A stretch of 64,000 nt of DNA from Astropecten irregularis (Eukaryota; Echinodermata; Asteroidea; Paxillosida; Astropectinidae), in contig OZ020246.1 of NCBI GenBank assembly GCA_963971285.1, forward strand, positions 23,124,455 through 23,188,454. Direction: 5' to 3'. Made by a program: the position numbers and the translations under genes. Below the pieces are notes generated by a model. It ran no database searches and was not told the DNA's origin. It saw nothing but the letters and a program-made list of their open reading frames with translations. Of this stretch, positions 33,224 through 44,370 are shown one piece after another (position 1 is the first letter of the stretch; each line of letters starts with the position of its first letter).

Positions 33224-34207
33224 ATGGGAGCTTTCGTTGCTTACATGGTCCTGACTGTGATAGCAGGGAACTGTCACGGGGAACTTGTGACTCGGTTCAC
33301 TCCTAAGTTCTACAAGGCCAACCATCGTACTCTGTTGCATCATGTATATCAAACACAGACTACATCCTCTGAAGTGATTTGTGGAAGAGATTGCTCTATG
33401 GATCCACAATGCGCATCATTCAACTACCATAAGAGCAACAACCTTTGTGAAATGAATATTGCCAATAGACGTATGGATTCCTGCAATTTTGTTATACAAC
33501 CAGGCAGTGCCTACTTTGACGATAACAATGAAACGCCATTATTATCAGCATCTGTCCACATTAAGTACCAAAGCTGTCTGATGTTGCTTCAAGCTGGTCA
33601 CCGTGGCAATGGCATCTACACCATCTACCCCCTTGGTATGAGTGATGGTATGCAGGTTTATTGCGATATGACAACCGCTGGTGGAGGCTGGATAGTATTT
33701 CAGAGGCGTCAAGATGGCTCTGTTGACTTTTTCCGTGACTGGGCTCACTATCAAGCTGGATTCGGCAACCTGTGTGGTGAGTTCTGGTTAGGCAACAATA
33801 ACTTGCGTAATTTGACCACTTTTTGGGAAATGGAGCTCAGAGTAGATTTGGAGGATTGGGAGGGGCACACAGCATGGGCAGAATATGGCCAGTTTGTAAT
33901 CGTAGGTGAGAAATACACTCTGAATATTAGCTTATACAATGATATGAGTACAGCACGTGATTCATTGACATATCACGATACACTTCCATTCACAACAAAA
34001 GATCAGGATAATGATGCACGGTCAAATGCAAACTGTGCACGGAAGAGGGGTGGTGCATGGTGGTTCAATAATTGCTTTGACTCTCACCTCAATGGCGTAT
34101 ACCACCATTATAGCAATGCAGTCAGAGAAGGTGTACAATGGAATACATGGAAAAGGGGATATTATAACATGAAGGAAAGCAGCATGAAAATAAGGGAAGT
34201 CCAGTAA
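33224..34207 (+). CDS. Secreted PAN/apple-like plus fibrinogen C-terminal domain protein
   Basis: 327 residues in one exon without introns. A signal peptide (about 1-19, hydrophobic, ending NCHG) implies secretion. Residues about 20-100 hold a PAN/apple-like Cys pattern (ICGRDC, PQCASFNYHK, LCEMN, SCNFV). The fibrinogen-related domain fills about 115-327: CLMLLQAGHRGNGIYTIYP, VYCDM, GGGWIVFQRRQDGSVDFFRD, GEFWLGN. DQDND (260-264) is the usual calcium site. C271 and C284, the latter in WWFNNCFDSHLNGVY, form the conserved disulphide beside the ligand pocket. Family members (ficolins, FIBCD1, echinoderm fibrinogen-like proteins) bind acetylated sugars and act in innate recognition. Lack of introns suggests origin by retroposition or descent from an intronless tandem family. 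Its upstream region exists in two copies. Exact ligand unknown. Confidence 0.9.
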   Translation: MGAFVAYMVLTVIAGNCHGELVTRFTPKFYKANHRTLLHHVYQTQTTSSEVICGRDCSMDPQCASFNYHKSNNLCEMNIANRRMDSCNFVIQPGSAYFDDNNETPLLSASVHIKYQSCLMLLQAGHRGNGIYTIYPLGMSDGMQVYCDMTTAGGGWIVFQRRQDGSVDFFRDWAHYQAGFGNLCGEFWLGNNNLRNLTTFWEMELRVDLEDWEGHTAWAEYGQFVIVGEKYTLNISLYNDMSTARDSLTYHDTLPFTTKDQDNDARSNANCARKRGGAWWFNNCFDSHLNGVYHHYSNAVREGVQWNTWKRGYYNMKESSMKIREVQ

Positions 34208-36321
34208 CGACACAATACTTTACAATGTCTCAGAACAGCATTCCCTATATACAACAATTCTACTAAACAATTAAAGAAGAAAACAAACTGTTCTGCACAA
34301 TATCTTGTTTATAATTTAACCCAACCGTCTACATGACGCCAAGAGAATAAGAATTCATTATTTTCATACTAATTTCTTTATTCTTCACGGTAATTGGTGT
34401 ACATTCTTTCAGTGGCTTTATTTATCAATTTACTTAGGCCTATGTCAAGTTATTAAAAAAAATTCCAGTGGGGACCTTTTGTGATTTATGGTTTAGGCCT
34501 AACCCAGGTGTATTTCTTTTTTACTGAACTCAACCTTACAATGGTAGAGAAAAATGCGTAATTAGCGAAGACGGAGGACGAAAATCCGAATAGATCACAG
34601 CCATAAACAATTATAAGTGAACGTGTGTCAGGGACCGCAAAACTAAAAATGAATTGCTTTTACCCGAGGGTATGTGTTTTGGTATAGAAAGCAATCAACG
34701 GCTCCGCAGAGGTGATCAAAATGAAACAATGGGTTGAGTTATGCGTCTGACCATAGAGGAAGGGTCTGACGATGGAAACGCATGCTAGAGCGCCCTTGAA
34801 GGAATTTTAATCCTTCGCTTTCAGAAAGGGTCATGAATTGCTACAATTTTAGTGAATTTATGAAACCGAACTATTTAGCCCGACATGACATGGTGATTTT
34901 ATCAATGATTACATATCAACCGATATTTATTTGGACTGAAATGGAAAGTAAATGTCTATTTGTTACGATTTGGTTATACTATTTGGTCACTAGTACATAC
35001 ATACTGATAATTATAAAGGGGGCATTGCGACACATTAATTGGAACATCGCTGGAGGAATGCTTCAGGGATGCACGTATGCTTTAAATCAGCTCCACCCCT
35101 TTAATGTAACAATGAAAAGTGATTTGGACATATTTTATTGGAAAAATGTAACAATGAAAAGTGATTTGGACATATTTTATTGGAAACCAGATCTTCAAAC
35201 TTCTTTCTATAAGATTTTGTTCTCGAGCCTAATTGCTAGTCTGAGAGATTCAAATATCGCGTTTTTGTCTGCGACCATTTATTGAATATGCTGTGTTGCT
35301 ATGTTATGGATTATTAATTTTCTTTGCACAATTTGTAGGAATAGTCATTGCAACCAATATATATACAGCAAAACATGCATGCTTGCTGCTAGATAAGGTA
35401 AATATCTTCACAATCATTTATGATATGTCTCATTCATAATTCGTCATTATTCAACAATGGAGAAAGACTTTCTTTCATATTTGACAACTTTTCAAGAAAA
35501 CACATTTAAAATCACCTTAAATTGTTTACTTAAATTGATATAGACATGAATACATGATAGTAGAGTGAACTGATTATCAGTGATAACAGAAATCAAGATC
35601 ACCAAGATCTCATCCCATCTCATACAATCAAATAATTATTTGCCTTGGGTGTATTGCACTTATTGCAAATCCTGTCTACCCGCTTGTATTATATCCATGT
35701 ATTAAAATACCTTTTTTCAAAGTACTGTTTTAGCATTGCAATATTGGTGACAGAGCTTTTGAATATACATAGATTTAGTTTGACAAAATATAATATAGAA
35801 TTTTTTGAAAACTTTCTATGATGCACTCTGTCAGAATAAGTCAAAACAGCATGATAAAGGTTACCCTATACTTGGAGATTTCAAAAGGTATTTATGTCTG
35901 AAGCCTGTGGATTAATGTGTGGTTAAGATGTCAGTTTCTGTTGAATATTTCTGATGACTAAAACTGACAAATACATTTGGGTAAATCAGACTAATTCTCA
36001 CAGAGTGGGTTATAAATTATTAAGAATTGATAATAGTGTTCTAATATCAATTATGACAAATTGTGATGTATTCTAGACAGACGACGGTACTTTGAATAGG
36101 ATTATAGAAATATTATGGAACAATTATCATGTATTGTGTGTGATCTGTGATTTTATTTACTGAGTGTGAGATTATAGAAAAATTCAAAAATGTTTTTGGT
36201 GTAAAAGTTATAAAGGTATGGTACATCACTGATGAAGCAACTTTTAAGCAGACGGGAAATGTATTCAAACCAAATCTTGACTCGTGTGAACAATCCTATT
36301 GCCTTTTGCTTTATGTATACA
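34208..36321. other. Non-coding interval, AT-rich
   Basis: One open frame (34833-35285) contains a tandem duplication but lacks domain or family similarity. I see no supportable exon. Confidence 0.5.
35103..35186 (+). repeat. Perfect 42-bp tandem duplication
   Basis: Two identical adjacent copies of a 42-base unit that begins AATGTAACAATGAAAAG. The unit is a multiple of three and keeps a spurious frame open. Identity of the copies indicates a recent event. Confidence 0.8.
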
Positions 36322-36735
36322 CAGGGTGTACCACAAAAACGAAACTGAGATTTATCGATGTTTAATCATATCTTTATCACTTTTGAATTATAAAAGATAT
36401 CTGAAAAGCTTAGTTCCTCATCATCTTGCATTATTTTGATACATTCATAAACACTTCACGCATGAATGAATAAAGACAAGAAGCAAAGCTATCAAAAAGT
36501 CGTTTGTTCAACGATAGTTGAATTTCATAGAAAACGACCTTTTGACAGCCTTGCTTCTTATTGTCTTTATTCATTCATGCGTGAAGTCTGTATCATGGTA
36601 TCAAATGAGAGATGAGGAAGGTTTTTTTTTTTCTTCTTTTTCTTTTTTTTTTTTTTTTTTTTAGATATGTGTCATTTGTTATTCAAAAGTGAAATTTGAT
36701 AAATATGGGTTTCGTTTTTTTTCTGGGACACCCTG
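36322..36735. mobile_element. 414-bp fold-back element with CAGGGTGT termini
   Basis: It begins CAGGGTGTACCACAAAAACG and ends with the inverted TTTCTGGGACACCCTG. The arms pair over much of their length: CTTTATCACTTTTGAATTA against TCATTTGTTATTCAAAAGTG, and an inner pair around CATGAATGAATAAAGACAAG and its complement. The loop is about 40 bp. The flanks TATACA and TATACT suggest a short target duplication, uncertain because the flank is itself palindromic. A T-rich tract interrupts the right arm. Confidence 0.7.
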
Positions 36736-36739
36736 TATA

Positions 36740-36870
36740 CTGTCTCCTGATTATGACTACAGCAGGCTAGTCGAATTTACGTTGAGACCTTACGAGAAGT
36801 GCGAACGAAATAGAAGTGCGAAAGTACGAATTCTTACGTGGTGTTTCCACAAACCGATCCACATACCCTG
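36740..36870 (+). mobile_element. Second Penelope/hammerhead-like relic
   Basis: It parallels 14.7 kb: CTGATTATGACTA, the partner TAGTC, then GAATTTACGTTGAGACC and GAGAAGTGCGAACGA. Both the CTGATGA and GAAA boxes are mutated, so no ribozyme activity is expected. Confidence 0.4.
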
Positions 36871-38245
36871 TATATTGCATGATATCGGAATCACTGAGTT
36901 TCAGTTGTCATTTATGGTATTTAAATGCGCAGTTTTCTTAAAAGTTGATTTAATTAATTCAATTAATTACTGTAAGTGGTCATAGTGGTACTTTTAAATT
37001 TTTGAATTCATATTTGCACTTATAAAATGCTTATTAAATTGCACAAATGTATATAACCATTGTTTAGTTTTAGAATATTAATAACCCTTGCTGAACATGT
37101 TATTCACACTGAAAAAACCAAAGCAATGACCTTCATTTAAAGTCTACTCGACATAGAAACAACATTAATTATTATGATGTTGCTTGTAATCCCCGATTGT
37201 AATTTTTCTTCACTTGCTTAAAATGGAAATGAACATTTTGTGATCAAAGTGTACCTTACTGTTTAAAGAAATGATTGAAGAAATTTACGGGTACATAATT
37301 ATAATCAAAGAACTTTCACAAATAAAAATACCCCTTAAGATTTTCAAATAATGCAATTTTAATGTTAATACATTTTTTATAGAAGGATAAGGTTTTAGAT
37401 TTTTGCACTTTCATTTAATATTATTGCCAACAATTAATCAATGATGGATCCAACATTTTACAATGATATCTCGTTGTTATTTTAAAAATGAAAAATTAAC
37501 ATTAATTTGGGGGAAATCATTTTGTTTCTAGAGGAGAAAAATTATTTATGATGATTATGTGAAATGAAAAACATATCAGTGTTGAAAATATCCAAAGAAC
37601 TTGATAAATGTATACAGACTTTGGATCCAACAATGATTTAGAATTATATGTACATCAGTGTTAATATTATTTTATGAAAGTTAAATGTTTTTATAGCAAA
37701 ATACCACAAGTCCACCGTACAGAAACTGATACTATTGGGAATTATCTATTGGGAACATCTTCATGGCAAACTGAAAATGTTTGGATGATAACCTTGTTAT
37801 CGGTAACCCTAAGGTGACCATATTTTGTTGAGATGATCCGGGGACAGTGATCCGTGTCCTGGGGAGGGGTATAATTTTGAAACAAATTTGAATCCAGATG
37901 GTGCCTACATGCAAAATGGTGGCATCTATGGACATCTTGTCCAGTTGACATGAGTGGGATACATACTTACATGTCTTAGGCGGTTGTCTTCGCATACTTC
38001 TCTGAAGAATGGATCATCTTCAGCACAGCATTTGTGTTCAGTTTTTTCTTTATTTAGGACAATTAGAATTTTCGGGGGCATTTCGTCGAATCGGGGACAT
38101 TTTCGGGGACATTTTTTCATCGGGGACGGCACTGTCAAATCGGGGACTGTCCCCGGAAATCGGGGATGTCTGGTCACATTAGGTAACCGTGAATTCATAC
38201 CTTAGCAAGGAAGATAAAATACATGGCTATTCATTGGGTATATCA
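36871..38245. other. Non-coding interval; CGGGGAC-rich stretch
   Basis: At about 38080-38170 the word CGGGGAC(A) recurs at irregular spacing, a small degenerate tandem repeat. Nothing else recognised. Confidence 0.45.
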
Positions 38246-38576
38246 TTAAAGGTAGTATACAGAAGTGTTCACAGAAAGTTTACGTATTAACTTACAGAGT
38301 ATGAAATACTGGTGTTAGAAACATACCCTTAAAATTACCGCCTGAAATGGTGTAGCCTATTTTTCCAGAAATTAGTAAAACAACGAGCGAAAATCTTTTT
38401 GATCTTTTAAAAGATCAAAAATAAAACAGAAAAGACTTAAGAAATACTGTGGCTGTTATTCAATGTTTTCTCAAAAAGTGGGCACCGTATGCATGGGACT
38501 GTTACTGTATCTATCTTGATATTTATGCCCATGAGTCTGTATTTCCTTGATAAAAATCAAAGTATGATAAGCTTAA
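38246..38576 (+). mobile_element. TTAA-flanked MITE, copy 4
   Basis: Starts TTAAAGGTAGTATAC and ends AAAGTATGATAAGCTTAA, with the central GATCTTTTAAAAGATC palindrome intact. About 331 bp; more diverged at the ends than the 2.7-kb copy. Confidence 0.75.
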
Positions 38577-41061
38577 TAATTTTCAAGTGTTTTCCTACAA
38601 TGATAATATTATTATGCATCATTGAGAATGAAGAAGGTAACCTTAAAAGCCAGAACTCGCAATTTAAAAACAAAATGTAAAAAGAAAATGATTTGAAAAA
38701 AAAAATACTGCGATGATGATGAAATCACACACCGATCAACAATCTCATAGGCCCCTATAAATGCTTTTTCAATTGTATAAAATCCATAAGTGAATTTTTT
38801 CGCACAATCCCTTAAGAATTTATCGCGGCAATTTGTATTTGTAAAATTTTTGAAATAAATGAAGCATTTAATGACAGTGTGGTAAAACTTATGTGCATTC
38901 ATGTTTGCCTTCATTTCTGTTTTATGTCCGTGCTTACACGTATTTATTAAAATGATTTCCAGTGACCCTTTGTTTCGGTGTTGTTAAAATCGAATATACT
39001 TCTTTCATGGAAGGGGAATTGCCTTTATGAGGACTTTGCCACTTTACTCCCAGTATAGCATGCAGTGCATGCCATATCCAGTGACAAAACATTCACTAGG
39101 AGGACAGAATTACCATTTACACCCGGAGCCAAGTCAAGGATAGGCACGTCGCAATCTATTATTAATTACATCATGTGACATGGGCCTAATTGTTCATGTC
39201 TATTAATTACATGTACCGGTAACAGCTCACGGGCCTGTTTTTGTTGAACGCATACATGCATGGGGACGTTATACTCGTTGGAGATCTCAATTATCATTTT
39301 GGCCGGATTCTAATAGTTACCGGTACATGGCTGCGCGGCTGGCTGTCGAGGGGAAGCGTCTTGCGCAACCGATGCTTTTATTTCAGATGGACACGCAGGC
39401 TGATGACCAAGACATACCCTAGTAGCACCTGGCCTTATCGTTAGACTTGCTTCCAATGTGTGCCTCCATCCATTTCACTAGTCGGCTTTGTAATCAGAAC
39501 AAAATTGCGTGATCGAGTCGAACTAGCTATTTAGTTTACCTGGTGGCAGTGGACTTGGTGATTTTATGGAAATCACGTACAAAAATACAAGTCTGACCCG
39601 GACCAACCGTCTTGTAGAAGGACGTCTTTCATCATTGGTTTCCTGTTGTTTCTAGTGAGTGGCTGGTCCCCAGAGGAGTGTGGCGTCAGAGTGCAGAAAC
39701 AAGGGCTCACGCAGCTAAAGCCACGCGGAGAAATGGTAGAGTATATAGGCCTACAGTCATGAAGTCAGAAAGCCACACACGGGGAGCAAAGAAGGTTTAT
39801 TGCAATTGGGTGCATCATTATTAGGAAGGGGAGCTTTCGCCGGCAAATCATCCGTCTGGGGATATTCAAAGCAAGGCCATATGCTGTATCCGACATTTTT
39901 ATTTGTCTCTTTGGGGGATGGTCCAATTATTTGTCAGTACGTAGGCCTACGTGTACATGGGAACGCAGATTTAATTTTCACTGATGGTGACAGACAGGAT
40001 TTCGGAAAATAATGTGTACAATTTAACCTGTGTAAACACCGAACATTGTGTACTCTCTGTGCAGCAAGCATCCCGGGGGGTAGTTGTCACTATGGTGACT
40101 GCAGATTTCTCAATCAGGCTTATTTTTGTGTTGGATTGTATTCCAGTCAGGCACAGGAACAAGCCTTACCCACGATCTCGAAGCTCAACAAGAAATTCAA
40201 AAATTCTCTGCTTTATGCCCATTAATATTTTGTGTTTTGTTGAAGAGTCAAGATGCTTTTGGCTGTACATTGTATCAGTCCTGAATAATTTGGTCCATTC
40301 TCATCCAACAATCAGAAATCGGTTATCATATTAGTTATAAGCTGTTGTGAGGCCAAATAAATTTTGTTTCAACCGAAACTGTTGTCCTGAATGTTTGGTT
40401 AGAAGTCATGTCGGCAAAACAAAGATATAAACATATGAAGTAATTACGGCGTCAACACAAATCAACACAAATCGCCAAACCTGCTATGGTAATTTACTGA
40501 CGATAGAGGGCTCACTACATAGTACCTGGGAGGCAAGATCACGACTCTGCCTTTTACAGAAAGGGGCGGGGGGAGGGCTTCGTACTTGCATATAAAAAAC
40601 CCTGAAAACAGCCCCAAAACCTGAAAATCACACGTTTCCTATACTTTTGTACAAGCAAAGTGAGGCCAAAAAACCTGGGGGGGGGGGGGGGGGGGGGGTG
40701 AATAGACGTCCTCGTTTAACAAACGTTTGACAGGCAGAGCACAGAAAAGCATCCAAAAACAAAAAACCTGGTTCTCTGCTGATTCCCGATCAAAATTACA
40801 AAATTTCCGAAGCAACAATTGCTACAAATTCTTCATGTGAAGGAGAGTAATTAGGCTTAAAGAATCGACTTATCCCCAGCATTAGGTGAAAAAGAACAGG
40901 TGAAGAGTCTTGAAGCTTGCCTAGTGTGCTTGAGCCCTATCAACCATAATGGTTGAACAATTATTATTGAAAGAGACTGGCTAATTACCAGCTGGATAAG
41001 AATAAAAGCACAAGGACACAATAATAGAAACAGAAACATTGACTTAAATTTCGCATGTCAC
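38577..41061. other. Non-coding interval
   Basis: No supportable exon. Contains the poly-G run described separately. Confidence 0.45.
40677..40698 (+). repeat. 22-bp poly-G tract
   Basis: An uninterrupted run of 22 G, able to form G-quadruplex structures. Length may be affected by sequencing error. Confidence 0.75.
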
Positions 41062-41067
41062 TTTATT
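41062..41067 (-). terminator. Candidate DAD1 polyadenylation signal
   Basis: AATAAA on the minus strand about 1.2 kb downstream of the DAD1 stop. It is the clearest candidate I noted; a nearer non-canonical signal cannot be excluded. Confidence 0.3.
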
Positions 41068-42268
41068 CTTATCATTATCAAAGTCTGAAATATTTTGGTA
41101 CAAGTGATGCAGAGAAAGCACCCAGTAACTCAAGTGTTTAACTCCATGTACCAACACATATTCCCTGTTTACCCTAAGATGCTGGTGTATAAAGAGATTA
41201 TCACTTACATATTATGGGACGCACTTCAAACAAGAACATACACATTCAAATGGAATAATGGAACTTTGTAAAATGGATTTCTGGAAACTTTCTTGAAATT
41301 TATAATCCATCAAAAGAAAAGAAAACAATAGTTTGAATGTTATTGATGTCACAACAACAAACAAGATTGATGGTATAAAACAGAATTAATAATTACAACA
41401 TGATTTCAATGAAGGACGTAATGGTTACCCAAAAGACAGATGAACCAAATTTTTCATTTTATAAAATGTGTTGAAATGAATGCAGGGGTCATTTTGTTGC
41501 TGTGTCATACAACTATCCATTTACACAAGCATGACAAGCGCTATGTTAATTTTATGAAGTTGTAGTACAGTACTGGCATAATCACAATGAGAAGTATATT
41601 ATTCAAGTTAATAGCAAACTTCTACATTCCTTCCATTGTATCTAACTGTGGAACTGCCAAGTGTGTAGGGCAAGAAAACCATGCATGAAAAGGGTGTCTC
41701 CAAATGGTGGAACTAATTTCTGGTTGTCATATTTGGTCGCTTTCACTGGACTGCTCGGTAGTTCTGCTGGGTGATTGATGGCCTTTGATTGAGTCTAGCT
41801 CCGCCCTTTCTTCCTGAAAAACAGTTCAGAATAAAACAACAAAAATTCATGATTACAATGGAACCAATTCCACGAATATCTGAACACAAGATGAAACTTT
41901 ACATTGCCCATCAAAGGGGCAAGGCAGTTGTAGCCTTATTACCAGGTGTTTCTATGAGACTGAATGACGTGTGATATGTGACCTTGGCAGAGACACCATG
42001 GCAATGACTAGGGGTATTGAGGCAATGACCAGAGGCCGATTTCAGAAAACTGCTCATTTTGTAACTAGTACCAAAACTCACTAAGCATGAAACAGAGACA
42101 GTTGCCTTTGATGACACCCTTTGATGATGAATTAATGAGGGGCTACCGCACACTAGCAATTTCAACTACCTACAAACACCAAATGGTTCCATCCGGAAAG
42201 GTGATTCGATCATTCAGATTCAACATTGATCAGATTTAGGGAATTCTCTTACCTTTTCCTAAAAAAGA

Positions 42269-43802
42269 TTATCCGATGAAATTCAAGACGACCAGATGAA
42301 GAATGATGCTACCAAAGATAAAATCTGCAAAGGCACGTTCTGGAGAGGTGTTTCTAAAATCTGATTTGTTGGCTGGGTTGACTTGAAGCCGAAGGCAAAC
42401 TAGAATGGAGTGAAAACAATCGTGTACATTTTCAAGGAATTTTGTAAAATAATTTGAAATATTTCCATAGCCACAATTTTGTCCTCATAACTGTAGCAAC
42501 TGACCATCATTAAGTTTATTATTATGTACAAAATATCATAGGCCTAATTATGTCAATACGTGGATCTCTGACTCTGTAAAATTTCATAGACAACCACTGT
42601 CAATGTCATCCACAACACATAGTCTTGGTTCCAATACCTTCTTTGCTGTTTTCCCTCGGCCTGTCGGACAGCGGTTAGTCACATTGCGCAGCCATCTATT
42701 GACTGCACTTACTCACATGGTAGGTAGTAGTAGTAGTAACGTCTTGACTTGTTACCAAGACTACACATGTGCAAGTACAATTTTTTTTTGGCACAGTCAA
42801 TACAATTCTCTGGGGCGCTAGACCAAACGTCAACCCCAAAATTAAAAAAGGGAGTTCAGCGCCAAAGTAACTGGGTCTAGTTTTATGGGGTGTTTTTGAG
42901 CTGATACACTTCGAATGCAGCGGTAGCCATTTTTCTAGAAACACCCAGTGACCCGTCTGCTCTGCTGGGTGCATTCGTTGAGCTCCTCCGGGTGGACACC
43001 AGTCAACCTCGTCCCCATTCTCTCGCTTGTTTTGTGCAGTAAAACACGACCATTCCCAGAAAGGTAGCATATGCTGGTGCAACGCTGGGCCGAGTATTGA
43101 ATACGCATCACGTACTACGTCCGTATCCGTATCCGGATCCGACCCCGAATCCGCACCAGTGATATTGCGCGCGCCTCTCTATACATTACTGTATGTACAA
43201 TCGCCTGTATACTGTATATACAATGTACATGTACAGTACATATGTACATTGTACATACAGTATACAGGCGATTGTACATACAGTAATGTATAGGTAGGCG
43301 CGCGCAATATCAGTGGTGCGGATTCGGGGTCGGATCCGGATACGGATACGGACGTAGTACGTGATGTGTATTCAATACTCGGCCCAGCGTTGCACCAACA
43401 TATGCTACCTCCCAGAAAGGGCTGACCCGGGGAAGCTAAACAAATGCACCCAGTAATTATGTGCACAAGTGATGGCCGTCAGTGGAATTCTTCCCAGAAA
43501 TTCATATGACATATGTAGCATATCTACAGCAAAAATACAAATGAAACCACAGTATAGAATTAAACTATAAATAATTTAGACCTAGGCCTACCTCCTAACA
43601 CGAAGGAACCGACACAGGAGATAAAACCAGACAGGAACGAGTTGAACGGGAATGTTCCGACCAGAACACAGTACACAAACTGCACTATACCGGTCAGCAT
43701 AATATAGGCCAGGTAGGCATCGATAATCTTCAGCTTCTGCGAGGTCTTGGACATGTACTCCTCGTAGAATTTCCCCAACACTGAAAACAATTCAATGGCC
43801 AT
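42269..43802 (-). CDS. DAD1: DAD1, oligosaccharyltransferase subunit
   Basis: DAD1 (defender against cell death 1, yeast Ost2) is a small subunit of the ER oligosaccharyltransferase that N-glycosylates nascent proteins. Exon 1 is 43592-43802 and exon 2 is 42269-42399. The join G + TT makes Val, and the 342 nt encode 113 residues, exactly the usual length. Signatures: [74 protein letters not shown] and the C-terminal VVLNFIG. These align along the whole length with the animal protein, including three membrane segments. Exon 2 has no internal start codon. The intron contains a 347-bp palindrome. The gene lies tail-side of the C39-like gene on the same strand. Confidence 0.96.
43063..43409. mobile_element. 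347-bp near-perfect palindrome with 9-bp TSD in DAD1 intron
   Basis: The arms of about 170 bp run from GGTAGCATATGCTGGTGC to its complement ending CATATGCTACC and differ at only a handful of positions; the centre is TGTACATGTACAGTACATA-like. TCCCAGAAA stands at both edges (43054-43062 and 43410-43418), a perfect 9-bp duplication. Long terminal repeats with 9-bp duplication suggest a Mutator-like fold-back. CpG-containing words (GCGCGCG, TCCGTATCCGTATCCGG) contrast with the AT-rich host intron. Confidence 0.85.
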
Positions 43803-44331
43803 TTTTTCGGGTGTTTTTGAAGCTTCAACCTTCGAGCAGAAATCACCAGTGATACGCGTGTACGTGTACAACCATCAACGACCCCGGAAGTAAAAGGGTC
43901 GTGCATGATGGGAAGGTCCAATTCTGTCAATATTTTCCCGTTATTCAATTCGAACATCATTATTTTTATTAATAAAATTAAGTTTAAATATATCTATAAA
44001 TCAGGAGAAGTATTTTTATAGTCACAATAAAGATTATTTGTATTCTGTTGATAACTTACTAAGTCATTTCTGTATAACTCAATTTAAAGTTATTGTTAGA
44101 GGACAACGCATATCCGTCGTCTGCTTCGATTTTGTTTAAATGCTCGAAAGGTGGCGCTATACAGTATGTTCAGATCGCTGGCAATACAATTATTTTGTCA
44201 GATACCCTTTAAAGGCCAGTGATTAGCTTCAACTTGTTATTTGACAGTAACAAATACTTAACAAAGAGTTAGGTTGTAATTTCTGGACCATGTTAACAGA
44301 AGACAATTTCCTTGACTAAATTCTGTTTTTG
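43803..44331. other. Upstream flank of DAD1, promoter presumed
   Basis: Contains the DAD1 5' UTR and promoter by position. No specific motif is called. Confidence 0.35.
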
Positions 44332-44339
44332 ATGTAAAC

Positions 44340-44370
44340 ATGGAGGAAGGAAAAGATTCCTTCCTCCATG
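44340..44370. mobile_element. 31-bp micro-palindrome with 8-bp TSD
   Basis: Arms ATGGAGGAAGGAA and TTCCTTCCTCCATG. Left flank ATGTAAAC and right flank ATGTAAAT match at seven of eight bases. Confidence 0.65.

Noticed and set aside
34833..35285. 150-codon ORF as a gene
   Set aside because: AT-rich composition, no recognisable domain, no signals, and openness partly due to a recent tandem duplication.
43179..43466. Mirror-image frames on both strands with the same peptide
   Set aside because: Produced by the 347-bp palindrome, not by coding selection.
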